A stretch of DNA of 64,000 bases, from NCBI GenBank assembly GCA_964057225.1, contig OZ059895.1, positions 8,308,001 through 8,372,000 on the forward strand, in the 5' to 3' direction. Under the pieces are notes generated by a model. The model ran no database searches. It saw only the letters and a list, made by a program, of their open reading frames with translations, and was not told the DNA's origin. A program made the translations under genes and the position numbers. Position 1 is the stretch's first letter, and each line of letters opens with the position of its first letter. Origin of the DNA: Auanema rhodensis. Taxonomy: Eukaryota; Nematoda; Chromadorea; Rhabditida; Rhabditidae. Below, one piece after another: positions 40,834 through 54,574 of the stretch.

Positions 40834-43761
40834 ATGGAGCCTCAAGCTCATGAGAAGTCTCCAAAAAAGGTTATCCAGACGAAAATTTTTTATTTCTTGA
40901 CCTTTACAAATCTTTTACTATTATCTGTATTGTATTCCACTGCTCACATCCGGATTTCGGTAAGATTCTTTCTTTGGCCTAAATCAACTTGTGTCAACTT
41001 TCTTGTCTGATGGGCCAGTAGTAAGGTTTATTATTTTAATCGTTCAGAATCTAACATCAAACGGGTGTTCAACTAGCTCTCGTAATAAACGTTCGTCTCG
41101 TGTTAAAGAATTGCCCACAGATCTTGAAGATTATACGATTATTATCGGACAAGACACTATAATTCCGGTGCAAGCATAAATTGTAATATCTTATAACATT
41201 CATTTTTGTTTAAGAAATCTATACTTGATAAGTCTTGCTCTCGCGTTCACCGGTTTTGTGCTGATGAGGGAATGAAGTTGATGGGTTTCCAGGGTCCTAG
41301 AGGAGATCCTGGACCCCCAGGACCAGTGGGTCCACCAGGTAGAAGAGGCCCAATGGGAAATGTTGGACCTTCGGGTCTTGTGGGGGATGCTGGAGAGATA
41401 GGAGGGCCAGGAGCTCCTGGTATTATCATTATTTTAAAATTCAAAAAATTTATACTTGTGCAGGAAAATGTAATTGCTCTTTTCCTGATATGTATGTTCA
41501 TCGTGTTCCTATTCCCGGACCACCAGTTATCCAGGTGAATAGTATCTGCTCATCTTTCTAATTCTCAAAGTTTTTCTTCAGATTGAAGAAAAAATGGTTC
41601 CTGTTCCTGTTGTGGTTGTAAAGGAAGTTGAGGTCACTAGGCTGGTACCTTTTGAACCAACACCCCCTGGTTTTGGGCCTCCTCCTGGGTGGTCTCCTGG
41701 CATGCCGCGTCCCGATTTGTCTCGAACAAGAAAACTTCCAAGATTCTCAACTGTATCTACTCCTGTTCCAACCAAACGTCGTCGTACCACAACAGCTTCG
41801 CCTATCGACAAACCGTTACTAAGTTAGTTTAACGATTCAATTAAACACAAAATAATGTTATGATTATTCTAAATTGAAATCATTCCATATTGTTTCAGCC
41901 GTAAATGGAACAGTCTTGTTTGGCAACATGACTGATGATTTTGGTATTTACAGCAATATAACAACTCCGCAACCTTATACAGGTCCTCCAACACTTGGCT
42001 ATAATCAGAGAGGTTTGTTTGCTAAAGTGTTTATTTCTCTCACAGTTTTTGAACTTATTATGCTTTTCTTATCATGTAAGAACAAATAGCATCACCAAAT
42101 CTCTTTTTCAGAATGCTTACTGGCTGCAGTTGGAATACCTGTTCTTCATGCTGAGTCACAATATGGGAAAGTAATAGCAACTCTTCTTTCATCGCGAATT
42201 TATTGTTTTGCTAGGTTGGTTCATGGATGCGTGATTCCAATCCTTCTTCTGGTTCAATGGCTGAGAAAAGATGGGTTACGGATGGTTTTGCTTCTCCTGT
42301 ACTCTATGAATATGAGAATGAAAAGCAAATGATGAATAAAGTTCAAAAGATTAAGTAGACTACTTACAATATCTGAGAGATTAAGTATGCGTTTTAGATA
42401 TTACGTAGATTATCTTGCTTCTGGAACCGGAAACCTCATTTACAATGGATCTTACTATTACCATAAACACGGAACTACCTCATTAGTCAGGTAATTACAG
42501 AAATTTTTGAATATTTAGACTTCCATTTCTGTATTTTCATTTGTTTTCATAGTATTTACCCATTTACCCACTACATTCTAGATATGATCTTGATACTACT
42601 GATCAAATTGAGTCCGAACTAGGTGAAATTGCTCATATAGATTGTGGTCGTTTACCAGATCACACTTTTGAAGTATTATTTCTAGTATAGTAAACTATCT
42701 TACTCTTTTGATTTAGTATTGTAATTCTTCGGATAGGCATCCTTGGCTATATAATCGAGCTCATAACTATGTAGACTTTGCTGTAGATGAAAATGGATTA
42801 TGGGTTATCTATATGCGCGAAGAGTCTGAAGCCCTAGTCGTCAGCAAGATTGAACAAGTTAGTTTTTCTTCTTGAATTTCTCTGATAAGCATCTATTACA
42901 AACAATAATCCGTAAGGACTGTTTACATTAGACTCACCCTGGTGTCAATGCTGCAAAGTTGTCGATTTTAGAATTTCCATGTCGTTCAAACATGGGAGCT
43001 TGCTGAAGTCAATGGCACAGATATCGCAGATGCTTTTATTATGTGTGGAGTGCTATATGGCTTGAAAAGTGCAACAGATCGTGATACTTACATATCCTTC
43101 GCATATGATCTCTATAGGTTAGTAAAGTTCTATTTCAATTCGAAGAAAAATACTTTCAAAGTTTTTTTTTTCTAATTATAATAGTCTTAGAAATAAAATG
43201 TTATCCTCTATGAAGGATATTGCTTCATTAGCATTTTCACAAATGTTTGGCTTGTTATCATAAAACATTGTTTTTCTTTCTTGTAATCAACAAATTTTCC
43301 GCGTTTCGATTTTTTTGATTTCGTATCTTTGGCTGTACGCCAAAGTATAATTAATTTTTTTCTCATTTTTTTAGTGTAATTGTTTCCTTGAAAGCTATTG
43401 TTCTAATGATTGATCATGAGAATGCCATTCAACCTAAATCTCAAATAGATATGATCTTTAAAATGTTATTTTGAATCAAAAAACATTTACTATTACCATT
43501 TTATATTGATAAAACATCATTGATGATGTACATATATACGATATAATTGTGACATCAATTTTTGAGTCATGATCATATGTTAATTCCAAAATTTACAGAA
43601 ACGAATCGATTCCTGGTCAAGTATCTTGGTATAATCCATACCGTGGCTTGACAATGCTTCATTTCAATCCTGTCGACAATCGTCTGTACTTTTTCGATGA
43701 TCGTCGTCTACTCTCGGTGAACGTTCGTTTTGAAGAAAACGATGCTGATTATGTGGACTAA
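40834..43761 (+). CDS. unc-122: Collagen-olfactomedin type II membrane protein
   Basis: Thirteen exons join in phase (40834-40959, 41048-41167, 41215-41419, 41464-41534, 41582-41822, 41899-42012, 42112-42170, 42215-42354, 42398-42490, 42582-42672, 42717-42857, 42972-43117, 43599-43761) to give 569 residues. Order: short cytoplasmic head, membrane span at about 18-36, furin-type site RNKR (54-57), about fifteen Gly-X-Y triplets (106-150, e.g. [13 protein letters not shown]), the conserved GKCNCSFPD block, a Pro-rich linker with RRR, then an olfactomedin domain from about 293 ([20 protein letters not shown] to [20 protein letters not shown]). N-glycosylation sequons are present. This is the plan of vertebrate gliomedin and C. 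elegans UNC-122/COF-2, which help place receptors at neuromuscular junctions. The assignment to UNC-122 rather than COF-2 is not certain. A TAG in frame upstream fixes the start. Confidence 0.88.
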
Positions 43762-45845
43762 TTATTTCTACTGCCTTTCATTGAAAGCGTATTATGCACT
43801 TAATCTTCGTTTTCCTGAACATCTCAGTTCATATAATGACAATTTGAAATCATACTGCTTTTTGAGGTAGCAGACTTGGGATAATTCTTACGTTTTCACT
43901 CTGATTCTCATAGTAGTCAAAGTTTTTCATGTCCTGTATAACAAGTAGTGATAATGAATCAGACTTGATGTTCCCATTGTGTTTAAAATGTGCGTATACA
44001 TTCATAGTTTAGTTTTTATGGACATATATGAGTAGCTGTTTATACTTCTGTCAGTTAATTATTAAGATCGTTTTGTTCTATATGTTACCTAGGTTCTATT
44101 TATGATCCCTTGTGATGTTACAAGAGTTATTACATAAGAAACGACTAAATTTGCTGTTAACTTCTCCTTTGGGTCGTATTCCTTGATTTTCTCTCATTTT
44201 TCCCATAAATTTTCGTGTGTCCTGGTACCTCTTTCTTGCCATTTTTAGGTTCTATTCGGTATGTCTCTATATGTCTTCAATGTCACCCGATTCCTTGTTG
44301 AAATGACTAGCTCCTCCTTCACATGACCTTAGTTTTTCTCTGTGCGTTTTCTTCCTCTACTGTTTTTCTCTAAACCAAATTACAACCAAAAATGGTTATG
44401 TACTATATGTCCTTACTGTCCTCGTCACTCTCATGTCCAACCATTCTATGCATGCCTGGAAGCGTTTTGAATTTGTTTTCCCTACTTGTACGTTTAATTC
44501 TTTGAAATGGCAATAATAACCACTCAACCATCTGATTTGTTCCGTTTTCTAATAGTATTATCTATATAATCTGTACATCATAACCATAGCTTTTTTAGAT
44601 TTACAGAATTGTTTCATTCTGATATTTTAGTTTTTAATCGTGTATGCTGTCCTGTTTCTTTTATACATTAGTTACTCATCACTATCTTAAACGATGTTCT
44701 TTGTCCTCGTTAACGAATAAATGTTAAATGTTGTTGTTTTAAGGTTATTGCTCATACGATGTTACCGTCATATCTGCATTAGCTGTGCCAGAATTACAAT
44801 TCTTCAGCTTATCCCGCTCTCTTATGTTTTCATGGTGTTTGGTCATTTATATATTGAAATAGTGTCATTCTTTAGCTTGAGGCTCTTGGCGCCTAAATTG
44901 AAGGAATGACCTGTAATCCCGCCTTTGCAATCCATTGCCCGATGATCTTAGCATTTTGTACTGTATCACTGCTGGTTTCCGCTATCATTTTCGCTTTAGT
45001 ATATCTAAAGTCACCCCATTTCTCATTCCAACGCTTGAGAACTTTTTTTGTTTAAGTATGGCTACAGTTCTATCATAGGTATTTTTTTGCAAATATTCCA
45101 AGTTCTTACATGTCATTTATCTTCAACTTCAATGTATTTTGCATGTTGAACTATTTGGGACTTCGTTTTATTTGTTAGAAGATTAACAGACATATGGTCA
45201 GGCGTTTGAAGATGACAGCATTCAAGTCTGTTGTCTCCAATGTTTTTGCTATCCATCCTTTGATCCAGTGATCCATCTGTTTAGTTGGCGTTCATTTCAT
45301 TCTTGTGTTTATCTCATCGAATAATAAATTGGCTTATAGGCTGGTGATGATTTTAATCTCTGCCGTTCTGTCTATGTGGGCTATCTTCTGACCTTTCAAT
45401 CTATCTTTCTCAAGTTCGGTGACTTCTCATCAATCTGCTTCTCATCCTTCAGTTTCGTATCAATTCCTCTTAATTCTCCGAAATTAATTGTCATCATATA
45501 AAATGATATATATTCCTATTATCCAAATATTTTTTGTCTCATGTTATTTGTCTGTACAGTTTTTTTAAATATCAATTCACCTAAAAATGTGTCATTTCAC
45601 ACTAAAATCGACGTATATTTAAACAGATTGAAGCATATAAAAGTGGATTCACGTGTCAGTATATTTGGCATACAGCTTGAGCTTGTGCGCCTAATTGAAC
45701 GATTCTTTATTTTATTTCCTATTTGTTTTCTCTTGTTGTTGTCAAGCTGTGATGTTCTTCCTCGTTTTCTTCCCTTTTTATCTCTGTTGAATAACAATCT
45801 TTCAGACTCTTGATCTCACATTTGGTAAGCCTTATATAGGTAAAT
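43762..45845 (+). other. Intergenic region upstream of sqv-4
   Basis: 2.1 kb of T- and C-rich plus-strand sequence with no convincing exon. Short hydrophobic frames (e.g. 44721-44909, 45541-45813) are composition artefacts. Acceptor-like CTTTCAG at about 45801-45807 and TTATATAG just before the sqv-4 start suggest that the right part is transcribed and removed by trans- or cis-splicing. Confidence 0.55.
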
Positions 45846-47766
45846 ATGGTCTTCAATAAGGTACAATTTTACTGTATTTTCTAATAACTCTTTTGATTTC
45901 TAGGTAGAAAAGATTTGTTGTGTCGGAGCTGGATATGTTGGTGGTCCAACATGTGCCATGATTGCCCACAAATGTCCCGATATTCAGGTTACTTCAAGCC
46001 TATGATTTTCATATAGCCACGTTTTTACAGGTTACCGTTGTGGATATGAACAAGCCCAAAATTGATGAATGGAACTCTGATAAGCTTCCAATCTATGAAG
46101 TAAGTAACAGTATTTAGTATTTCTGCAATATATATGTTGATTTAGCCTGGACTTGATGAAATCGTATTCTCTGCTCGTGGGCGTAATCTATTCTTCTCTA
46201 CTGATGTTACCAAGGCAATTCGCGAGGCTGATCTCATCTTTATTTCTGTTAATACCCCTACTAAAATGTATGGACGAGGAAAGGGAATGGCTCCAGATTT
46301 GAAATATGTTGAATCTGTGGCACGTACTATTGCTGAACATGCTGGAGGGCCTAAGGTTAGCTAGTACATGAGAATGAAGATAAGAATGTTTTGACTTAGA
46401 TCGTCGTTGAAAAGAGTACTGTTCCTGTCAAGGCTGCTGAAAGTATTGGATGCATTCTCCGTGAAGCCCAGAAAAATAACAGTACTCTTGTTTTTGAGGT
46501 AATTCAGTATCAGAAATGAAAGCTTATTCACTTATTATTCAATAGGTATTGTCTAACCCAGAATTTCTTGCCGAGGGAACTGCCATTAGTGATTTATCTA
46601 ACCCAGACCGTGTTCTTATTGGTGGTGAAACAACGGAAGAAGGTATGCTTATCTGATTTGTTGAAACTTTATTTCAAAATATTTCAGGATTGGAAGCCGT
46701 TTCTCAGCTTGTACGTGTATATGAACGTTGGGTTCCCCGTGACCGTATTATTACCACTAACACTTGGAGTTCAGAATTAACCAAGTTGGTATGTCAAACA
46801 TCTTTTTTCCCTGATAATTCTTGCTAATCAGGTTGCTAATGCATTCCTTGCTCAACGTATCAGCTCCATTAATGCTGTTTCTGCTATCTGTGAAGCCACT
46901 GGAGCTGATGTTAGCGAAGTTGCCCATGCTATTGGTCATGATTCAAGAATTGGCTCTAAGTTCTTGAAGGCTAGTGTTGGTATGTTTAGAACACTCTGCT
47001 GTAATTATTATCCTAATCAATAGGATTTGGTGGAAGTTGTTTCCAAAAAGACGTTCTCTCCCTTGTTTATCTTTGCGAGTCTCTCAACTTGAAGAAAGTT
47101 GCTGATTACTGGATGGGCGTAATCGAGATAAATGATTGGCAACGCCGCCGTTTTGCTGATAAGATTATTGCCGAGCTTTTCAATACTGTTACTGATAAGA
47201 AAATTTGCATTTATGGCTTCGCTTTCAAGAAAAATACTGGAGATACTAGGTAGAAGATGTGGTCTATCAGATCTCACCGTAATTTCAGAGAATCTTCTGC
47301 TATTCACGTTATCAAGCATTTGATGGAAGAGCACGCTCGCATCTCTGTTTACGACCCAAAGGTCTCATTGAATCAAATCAAGTGGGAGCTTGAGCAAGTT
47401 TCTGATTCTGCTGCCGGTTAGCTAAACTTTATATTTCTATGCGTACATTAACTTTTTATAGTTGAAAAGTTGATTACCGTTCACCACGATCCTTATGAGG
47501 CTGCTGATGGAGCTCACGCTATCGTTGTTCTCACCGAGTGGGATGAGTTCAAGGATTATGATTACAAGAAGATTCACGAAACCATGCATCGTCCAGCTGC
47601 TATCTTTGATGGTCGCTTGATCCTTAACCAGAAGCAGCTTCGCGAAATCGGTTTCCGAACCTTTGCTATCGGTAAAATCGTTATGACCAGGCTTTGATTT
47701 ATGTTCTACATTTCAGGAACTGCTCCCGATCAAGCTTACAACTTGTTTGGTCAAAGTGGTTATTAA
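45846..47766 (+). CDS. sqv-4: UDP-glucose 6-dehydrogenase
   Basis: Twelve exons join in phase (45846-45860, 45904-45987, 46031-46099, 46146-46355, 46400-46498, 46546-46642, 46688-46788, 46832-46979, 47024-47249, 47289-47416, 47462-47671, 47717-47766) to give 478 residues, the normal family length. The enzyme oxidises UDP-glucose to UDP-glucuronate with two NAD+, feeding chondroitin and heparan sulfate synthesis. Visible marks: Rossmann loop [12 protein letters not shown], the NTPTK loop, [12 protein letters not shown], the catalytic cysteine in [10 protein letters not shown] (Cys280), [15 protein letters not shown], and a C-terminal NAD/sugar domain with [10 protein letters not shown] and FDGR. 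The five-residue first exon (MVFNK) is followed by an intron and preceded by TTATATAG, a likely leader acceptor. The last exons use clearly more G/C-ending codons (AAG, CTC, CGC, ACC) than neighbouring genes, as expected of a highly expressed gene. Confidence 0.96.
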
Positions 47767-48133
47767 ATGGTCGGTAAATATCTGTCATTTATCATCGTGA
47801 TTTGCAGCTGTGATGTTTTAATTTTGAAAAGTTATAATATATGTCATGTTTTATCATCGTAATAATTAGCATATTTTACCTTACTCTCAAGTTTTTAAGT
47901 ATTAATTACGGCTGTTTTATACAAGTTTTATGAAATAATAAATTTTTTAATTTTTATTCTTTTCATAATAATACATAAGAAATAAAAAAATAATTTGATT
48001 GTATACATATGAAGCATCGTTCGTAACCGGAACATATTTTGTTTAGTTAATACGTAGAAATATATCTTTTATGGAATGTTTGTATCAACAGGAATAATTA
48101 GACGAATTGTAAATGTTAAACAATTTGAACGAA
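47767..48133. other. Convergent 3' intergenic region
   Basis: 367 bp between the stops of sqv-4 (+) and the astacin gene (-), AT-rich. It contains AATAAA for sqv-4 at 47937-47942 and TTTATT near 47953 that could serve the opposite gene, so the 3' UTRs may overlap. Confidence 0.6.
47937..47942 (+). terminator. Candidate polyadenylation signal of sqv-4
   Basis: AATAAA about 170 bp past the sqv-4 stop codon, in an AT-rich convergent spacer. Confidence 0.45.
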
Positions 48134-50306
48134 TTAACCAAACATGTTAAAAATTGATTGGAAAATTCCGCCATTTGATTTGTTCGAGGAGGATGTAGAC
48201 CTCTGCAAGCCACAGCTGGCACAACATGTTCTGCCAGTAATGATGTCACATCGGAAAATTCCACGTTGAACGAGAGTAGGACAGAAATTTGGGAAAACAT
48301 CAGTGCATTCTAAAGATGTTTCATAGCTAGTAAACATTGAAGCTTCTAATAAATACCTTTGTCTTCCTCTGAATGTGAGTTGGGAGGCATTGTGACTGGG
48401 GGAAGTCCAGAAAAATCTGGTTGATCAGTATCAGTTACACGAACGAGATCAGTCTAAAACTTGACTAATGCTGGATAAAAGTTGCAAGCTCAAACCTGTC
48501 CATCAAAATCTTTACCCATACACTTGTCACATCCATACAACAAGCAGATTTTACGATAATCACTAGGTGAAGCATCACGCTGGTGTCCAATTACTTTCTA
48601 AACTTTGACAATAGAATTTTTGATTTTGAAGATGATTTAACCTGGTAAATCGGATTTTTAGTTTTCATACTTATCTTTCCTCGCTTAGCAAAAGCTGTCT
48701 CAGCATAATGCATGACGGAAGTATAATCATATGGAACATCATATGTAGTAGATTCAGATTTTGATATTTTCTCAAATTGACTAGCGTAAGCTAAAAGAAC
48801 AGAACTTAACTATTCATGAATTTTTGTGTTTTTTTTTTTCAAAAGATACAAGTGTATCTTGTGGGTGTCCGAAGTTCATCGCACAGGATCAAACCATATG
48901 AATATACTTACAAGGTTCAATATTTTCATAAATAACTGATATGAAATCATCTCGATCATATCGCATATGTTCATGCCATAATCCTATACTATGCATTAAC
49001 TCATGCATAACTATATCAGTTTCAATACAACTAAAATTAAATTTTAAAAAAAGATTTAAGATAGATTTCCTTGTATCACTTACGTAGCAGCATCATTCGA
49101 TTCTAACATGACAACATTGGAACCAGGCATTCTTCCAACATTGGTATAACATCTGATATAATTTATATTTAATAATATAATTAAATATAAAATTACCCTT
49201 CATATCGTTCATTTTTAATATTTATATAATCTCTTTCATTTCCACGTTTTTTAAATCGAAGACATGTATTATTCTCAAGTCTTGACATTGCTTCACTAAT
49301 AATCTTTTTTTCGTAATTATCTAAAAATAATATTTAATAAATTATATTATAATATTAATAATAATAATAATATTTACCATATAATCCTGTTATAATATAT
49401 GGTATTACAAAATTATTATTACTATCTCGATACATAGTCCATTTTAAATCCGAATTTCTTGGTAAAGCATTATACATAACATCTTTGCTAAAACGTAAAC
49501 TAATCTTAAGAATAAGAAATATATATTCATAATATTATAATTATAATATTATGAAACATACCCTCTTGTTTGACTTCGTAATTGTACAACATCTCCTCCA
49601 TTTTGTGAAAAAATATCAATTCGTTTACCCTGAAAAATAGTTATTTTATCCAAAAAATATAGTTATAATAGTAATTAAGTTATGTTAATTACTAATAAAA
49701 AGATTTTTATTTTAAAATAAAAGTTTATTTCCTTTTTTTTTAAAATAAATCTCTTCTAATGGTTAATGTCTATAGTTTTATGAATAAGTTCGATCCAAAT
49801 ATAGATTATAATATAGTTTATATAGTTTATTTTTTTTCTTCAAATAAATTTTTATTTTTAAATATTTTATAGAATTTGATTTTCAAATTTCAATTTTTAT
49901 TTCTTTTCATACTGTAAATGAAAATTTGGTATAAAGAAGATAAGATTTAATATTTCAAAAAGAAATTTTCATTTTTAAAATAAAATTTTGAATTTGAATT
50001 TATATTTTTCAAATAGAATATTACATATTATTATCCAAATTTTCCTTTATATTCTCATCTTTAGATTTTAAATTTTCGTTTTTTTATTTGTTCAGCAATG
50101 TAACAAGCATATTCCAGGGGAGTGTTCAGAAGACAAAAAAAAAAGGGAAAGAAAAAGAAAATATGTTTTCTTAAGAAATATCAGATAATATATAATATAC
50201 ATTTATATATTATATTATTATATTTATAATAAAAACTAACCCGAGCATAACTATACGGTATTTGGCATAATGCCACAAATATTATACTAGATAATAAAGT
50301 ATTCAT
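48134..50306 (-). CDS. Astacin-family zinc metalloprotease with ShKT domain
   Basis: A multi-exon gene for a secreted NAS-type protease. Exon 1 (50241-50306) is the signal peptide MNTLLSSIIFVALCQ... ending at a GKR junction. A short prosegment contains QNGGD, resembling the aspartate switch of astacins. The catalytic domain holds the zinc site HELMHSIGLWHEHMR (about 48965-49010), complete with the glutamate base and third histidine, and the Met-turn SVMHY (about 48700), so it should be active. A linker rich in Asp/Pro follows. The last exon (48134-48309) encodes a six-cysteine ShKT module (CTDVFPNFC to CCASC) and a Ser/Asn tail. The last intron acceptor was set at 48310-48311 because nearer AG sites break the frame. 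The family includes secreted digestive and cuticle-processing enzymes; which NAS member this is I cannot tell. The gene converges on sqv-4 and diverges from the innexin. Confidence 0.92.
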
Positions 50307-53300
50307 TAATATTATTTGATGAAATGTTGTCCTGGAAACAAATGTTAAATTTGATCATTCAAAGTAAAAATGTTGATAGAAATGAGTAAAATGACAAATA
50401 TGATTATAATCCATATATCTACAGTATACTTTTACATTCATCTAATTCATCTTCAAAGCATAATCAGACAACTACGAGAGAGGGAGATGAATAAAGTACC
50501 AGAACGAAATGATAATCATGCTTACGGCACCGTTTTTTGAAGCAAAATGAAGTCTGAGAAGGTGGGACCTGTTGCCTCCGGGAACATAGAAGAGAGGAAA
50601 TAGATGGCTCATGAAGGCAGAATAGGGAAACAAGAAGATAAAGAGAGCGGAGATTGAAAAAAAGAGAAAAATGGGATGAGCATCCAGAGATGAGGATGAC
50701 TTGCCGTTCCGTATTTGCACAGTTGAATAGCTGCTGTTGCCCATACAGAAAACAGTTAACAGGAAAGAAGAGAATGATAGCTGGTTGATATGATGACTGA
50801 GTTTTGATTCCAGAAAGTTCAGAAACATGCCGATGTCATAAATACAAGAGAAAAAAGGCTTCAAAGTTGGAGAAATACACACACATACACACACACCATA
50901 CATGAATACAATACACATAAATTGAGACAGTAAGTGCCGAACGTCATACATACATAGATGATACAATAGCTTATCATGTAAACCATTTTCTGCCGTTTTA
51001 CTATCAAAGAAGCTCAGATATTTAGCTTTTTTTTGACGTCATTATATGTGTTCGTTGAGTAATATTAAATATATATTTATATATATTTATATATAATAAT
51101 AATAATAATAAATAGGATAATCAAATAATATTGAAATATACATATGTTATGATGATTTATATACTATATGTAGGTTGTTTGAGTATGTGAACCTTTTGAA
51201 TCAAACTTACATACAATCATGTATGTTTGTATGTATTTCATGTCATCTCCCAAAAAAAAATGTATTTTTCTACTTTAACAGTTCGGAGATGAATATATTC
51301 CATGTTATGTATTCAAAGTATTATTTGAATCTTTTATGTTTTGAAATTATATAAATAAATATATATATATATATATTTAAGGTTAATATAATATTAATTA
51401 TGTCATTATATAGTTAAATATTCAATTCTCAGATTGAACTAACTAGTAAGATGAATTATATGAGAGATAATAATGAAAGATAGAGATGAGATTTGATTAT
51501 CCTAAACTCATCCTATTCATACAATTTCATCTATCAATATTGACTTTTATGATTAATACATAAATGATCTATGTTATTTTTCAATATTAAAGGACTATCC
51601 CTTGATGATGATGACGTGACTAAAATAACTGAAAAAAGAGGAAAATCTGGAATCTTTATTTAGAAAGTTGTTACAACAGTAAAATTAAACAATTAACCAT
51701 TTTATTGTTTTTATTTTAAAATTATAAATCTATTTATATAAATAGATAGATGGATAGATAGATAGATATCTTTAACTATATACATTTGTATACATAGCAA
51801 TATTTACAATATAGTTATTATTATTATTATTATATTAAAAAGATATTATATAGTTATTCTTTTTCGGTTTTTGTGTTGATAGGTACGGCTGTACTAAGAA
51901 AACAAATATTGTTCAATTTCCTTCATCATTGACTTTTTCAATAATATAGTATAACTATAAGTTATTGTATATTAACTATATATATCTAGTAATAAGAGAT
52001 GTCAGTTTGAATTTTGAGAATCTTATAACGATATAAGATGAAGAAGATCCGCCACACAGTATTATGAATGATCTATTTAGTGGAAATGCCAGCTCTTTCT
52101 AGATATGTTTGTCTTTTCCCATATTGAATATGAGACCGTACAAATAGAACTATCATAGGGGGAATCTCTTTGAACGGACACCATGCTGTTGGAAGAGAGG
52201 AAAGAGACGAACAGAGAGAGAAGGTAAGCTATGTTGATTATGTGATGCGCATGGCTACTACCAGAATCGTAGCTTTATCCCCCCCGTGTTAATAGTTCAG
52301 TTATCTTGATGTAAAAGCCAGTAAACGTTTCTTTTCTCTTTTCGAATTCAATTTCTTACTTACTTTCATAGAAAGTAGATTAAAGCTTAGTCACTCATCA
52401 GTATCTCACCTTCTCTTAGATCAAATCACTTTTTTTACCATTTTCAGAATAGTAATCCAACGCGTGGGCTTGTCACGACGCAACGTCATCTGCAAGAAAC
52501 CCGATTGGAGCATTTTCTCGTGAGACTTTCGACGTTGTGAACAGTTCCTTAGATGGCTCAATCTATCTCATGTTTGTCTGTTTTATGATTCATATAGTCT
52601 TCACTCCTTGCCGTCGATTAAGTCCAAGATAGTCTTATTCACAAGTAAAAATTGAATAGTTAGCTGTACTACATCTAGCCAATTCTCCTATATATCTAAG
52701 GTTTGTAATATTTTTATAACTTTTTATAAATAATTTGATTAATCCTTTTCGTTAAATATATTATCTATAAACATATTTATCTCTTCGTTTATCCTCAAAA
52801 TTATCGAAATTTTACGGGGTCCGGATTGTGAGCAGTTCACACGTTATCGTTCTTCCAATTTATAACTCCCAATACAGAGAACGAGAAGTTTTTGCACAAC
52901 GCAGTCGAGCTCTTCAGATCCGGAAAACTGCGTGAGAGAATGATTTTCCCAGAAGCTGTACATATAGCAAGCATTCAACGTTTGCGTCTTCATCATTCCA
53001 GCTTTCGGCTTTCAAAACGTTTTTACTTTCCAATCACTGACATAAGCTTCTACTATCACACCACTACCTTCTGAATTCATCATTCGGCATTCACGTAATT
53101 TCTAATCCCACCTTCTACTTCTTCTTCGGCATCATCTGCCTCAACATCTCTGAGGGCAGAATTAGTCATTGACATTGGCGTCTCCAAGTCTTTTATCTGC
53201 CGGTGACGACGACGAAGCTTATTCTGTATTTGAATCCGAATGCATGGAAGTTCAACCGGGGATACGTGTTGATCAGCACAAATCCGGAGGTGGAGGAGCA

Positions 53301-53431
53301 CGAGTAAGCACTGCTGCCCGAATACCTAGGTGAACTCAGCCGAATCCTGAAATATTTAAAATTTCAAAGTTTTAGATGACAATAATAATAATATTTATAC
53401 ATTTAAATTAATAAATTTGTATAATTTCAGA
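50307..53431. other. Divergent intergenic region
   Basis: 3.1 kb between the astacin (-) and innexin (+) starts. It has (CA)/(TA)/(GATA) simple repeats (about 50878-50896, 51356-51376, 51745-51768) and a GC-richer patch at about 52440-53330 with small, frame-shifting ORFs on both strands that I would not call genes. The GC-richer patch may hold promoter or 5' UTR sequence of the innexin gene. Confidence 0.5.
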
Positions 53432-54535
53432 ATGGTTTTCGCTGAAATCGTTGGAACATTATCATTTCTGCAGCCTCAAGCTGATGACGATATATCCGAT
53501 CGTTTACATTATTATTATACAACAACATTTCTTCTATTAACTGCTGTAAGTAGAATATATAATATTATTATTTATTATTTATAATAATAATTAATATAAT
53601 AATAATATTTTAAAATAATTAAGGTTTTAATAAGTTTGAAAATGTTTGGTGGACGTCCAATAGAATGTTGGCTACCAGCTGAATATAAAAGTAGTTGGGA
53701 AGATTATACAGGTATTAACTATATTATAAATGTTTTTATATTTATTTTATATATATATATATATAATATTTGAAAATAGAAATGTACTGTTGGGCTCGCA
53801 ATACCTACTTTGCGCCATTTGAATCAGATTTACCTGAAGTTGAAGATCGTGGCAAAACAATGGTTAATATAATATTTTATAAATAAATAAATAAATAAAT
53901 AAATATATAAAATATAATAATTATAGGTTGCCTATTATCAATGGGTTCCATTTTTCTTAGTTTTTGTTGCTTTTATGTTTTATGCTCCATGTCTTTTATG
54001 GAGAATATTATACGATAAATCAGGAATACGATTGAAAGATATTATGAATTTTGCTAATGATAAAGGAAATGTACAACCTGGTTAGTATAATTATACAAAA
54101 ATAAATATAATAAAATATTATTTTAGCTACTAGAAAAGCTAATATAAATGGATTAGCTGCTCATTTATCATCAGTTTTTAAACACAGATTCCGTTATAAT
54201 GATCACAGTACAAGCTATAAACGGTATTTTAAATTATTTAAATCATCTAATTATATTAATTATAATTTTATATTTTTACAGTTTGACACAATTTTTAAAT
54301 CGATTACGATTTTTTGAAGCATATTTGACATATTTGTATTTAGGAATTAAATCATTGTTTTTGCTCAATGTTTTATTACAAGTATATAATTTATATATTA
54401 TAATTTATATTTTTTTATAATATTTTAGATGTATTTGTTAAGTAAATTTCTTAAAATGGATTCACAAGGATTTTATGGTTATGGAATTTTCTGGGATTTA
54501 GTTCGTGGCGAAGGTTAATTATAATATTTAATTAT

Positions 54536-54574
<39 letters not shown>

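Noticed and set aside
41247-41501. Antisense frame with Gly-Pro repeats opposite the collagen exon
   Set aside because: GGN/CCN codons of collagen mirror into Gly/Pro on the other strand. The plus strand has splice signals and full domain context.
52892-53301. Small frames on both strands upstream of the innexin
   Set aside because: Overlapping, short, no motifs, no splice support. More likely promoter or 5' UTR sequence.
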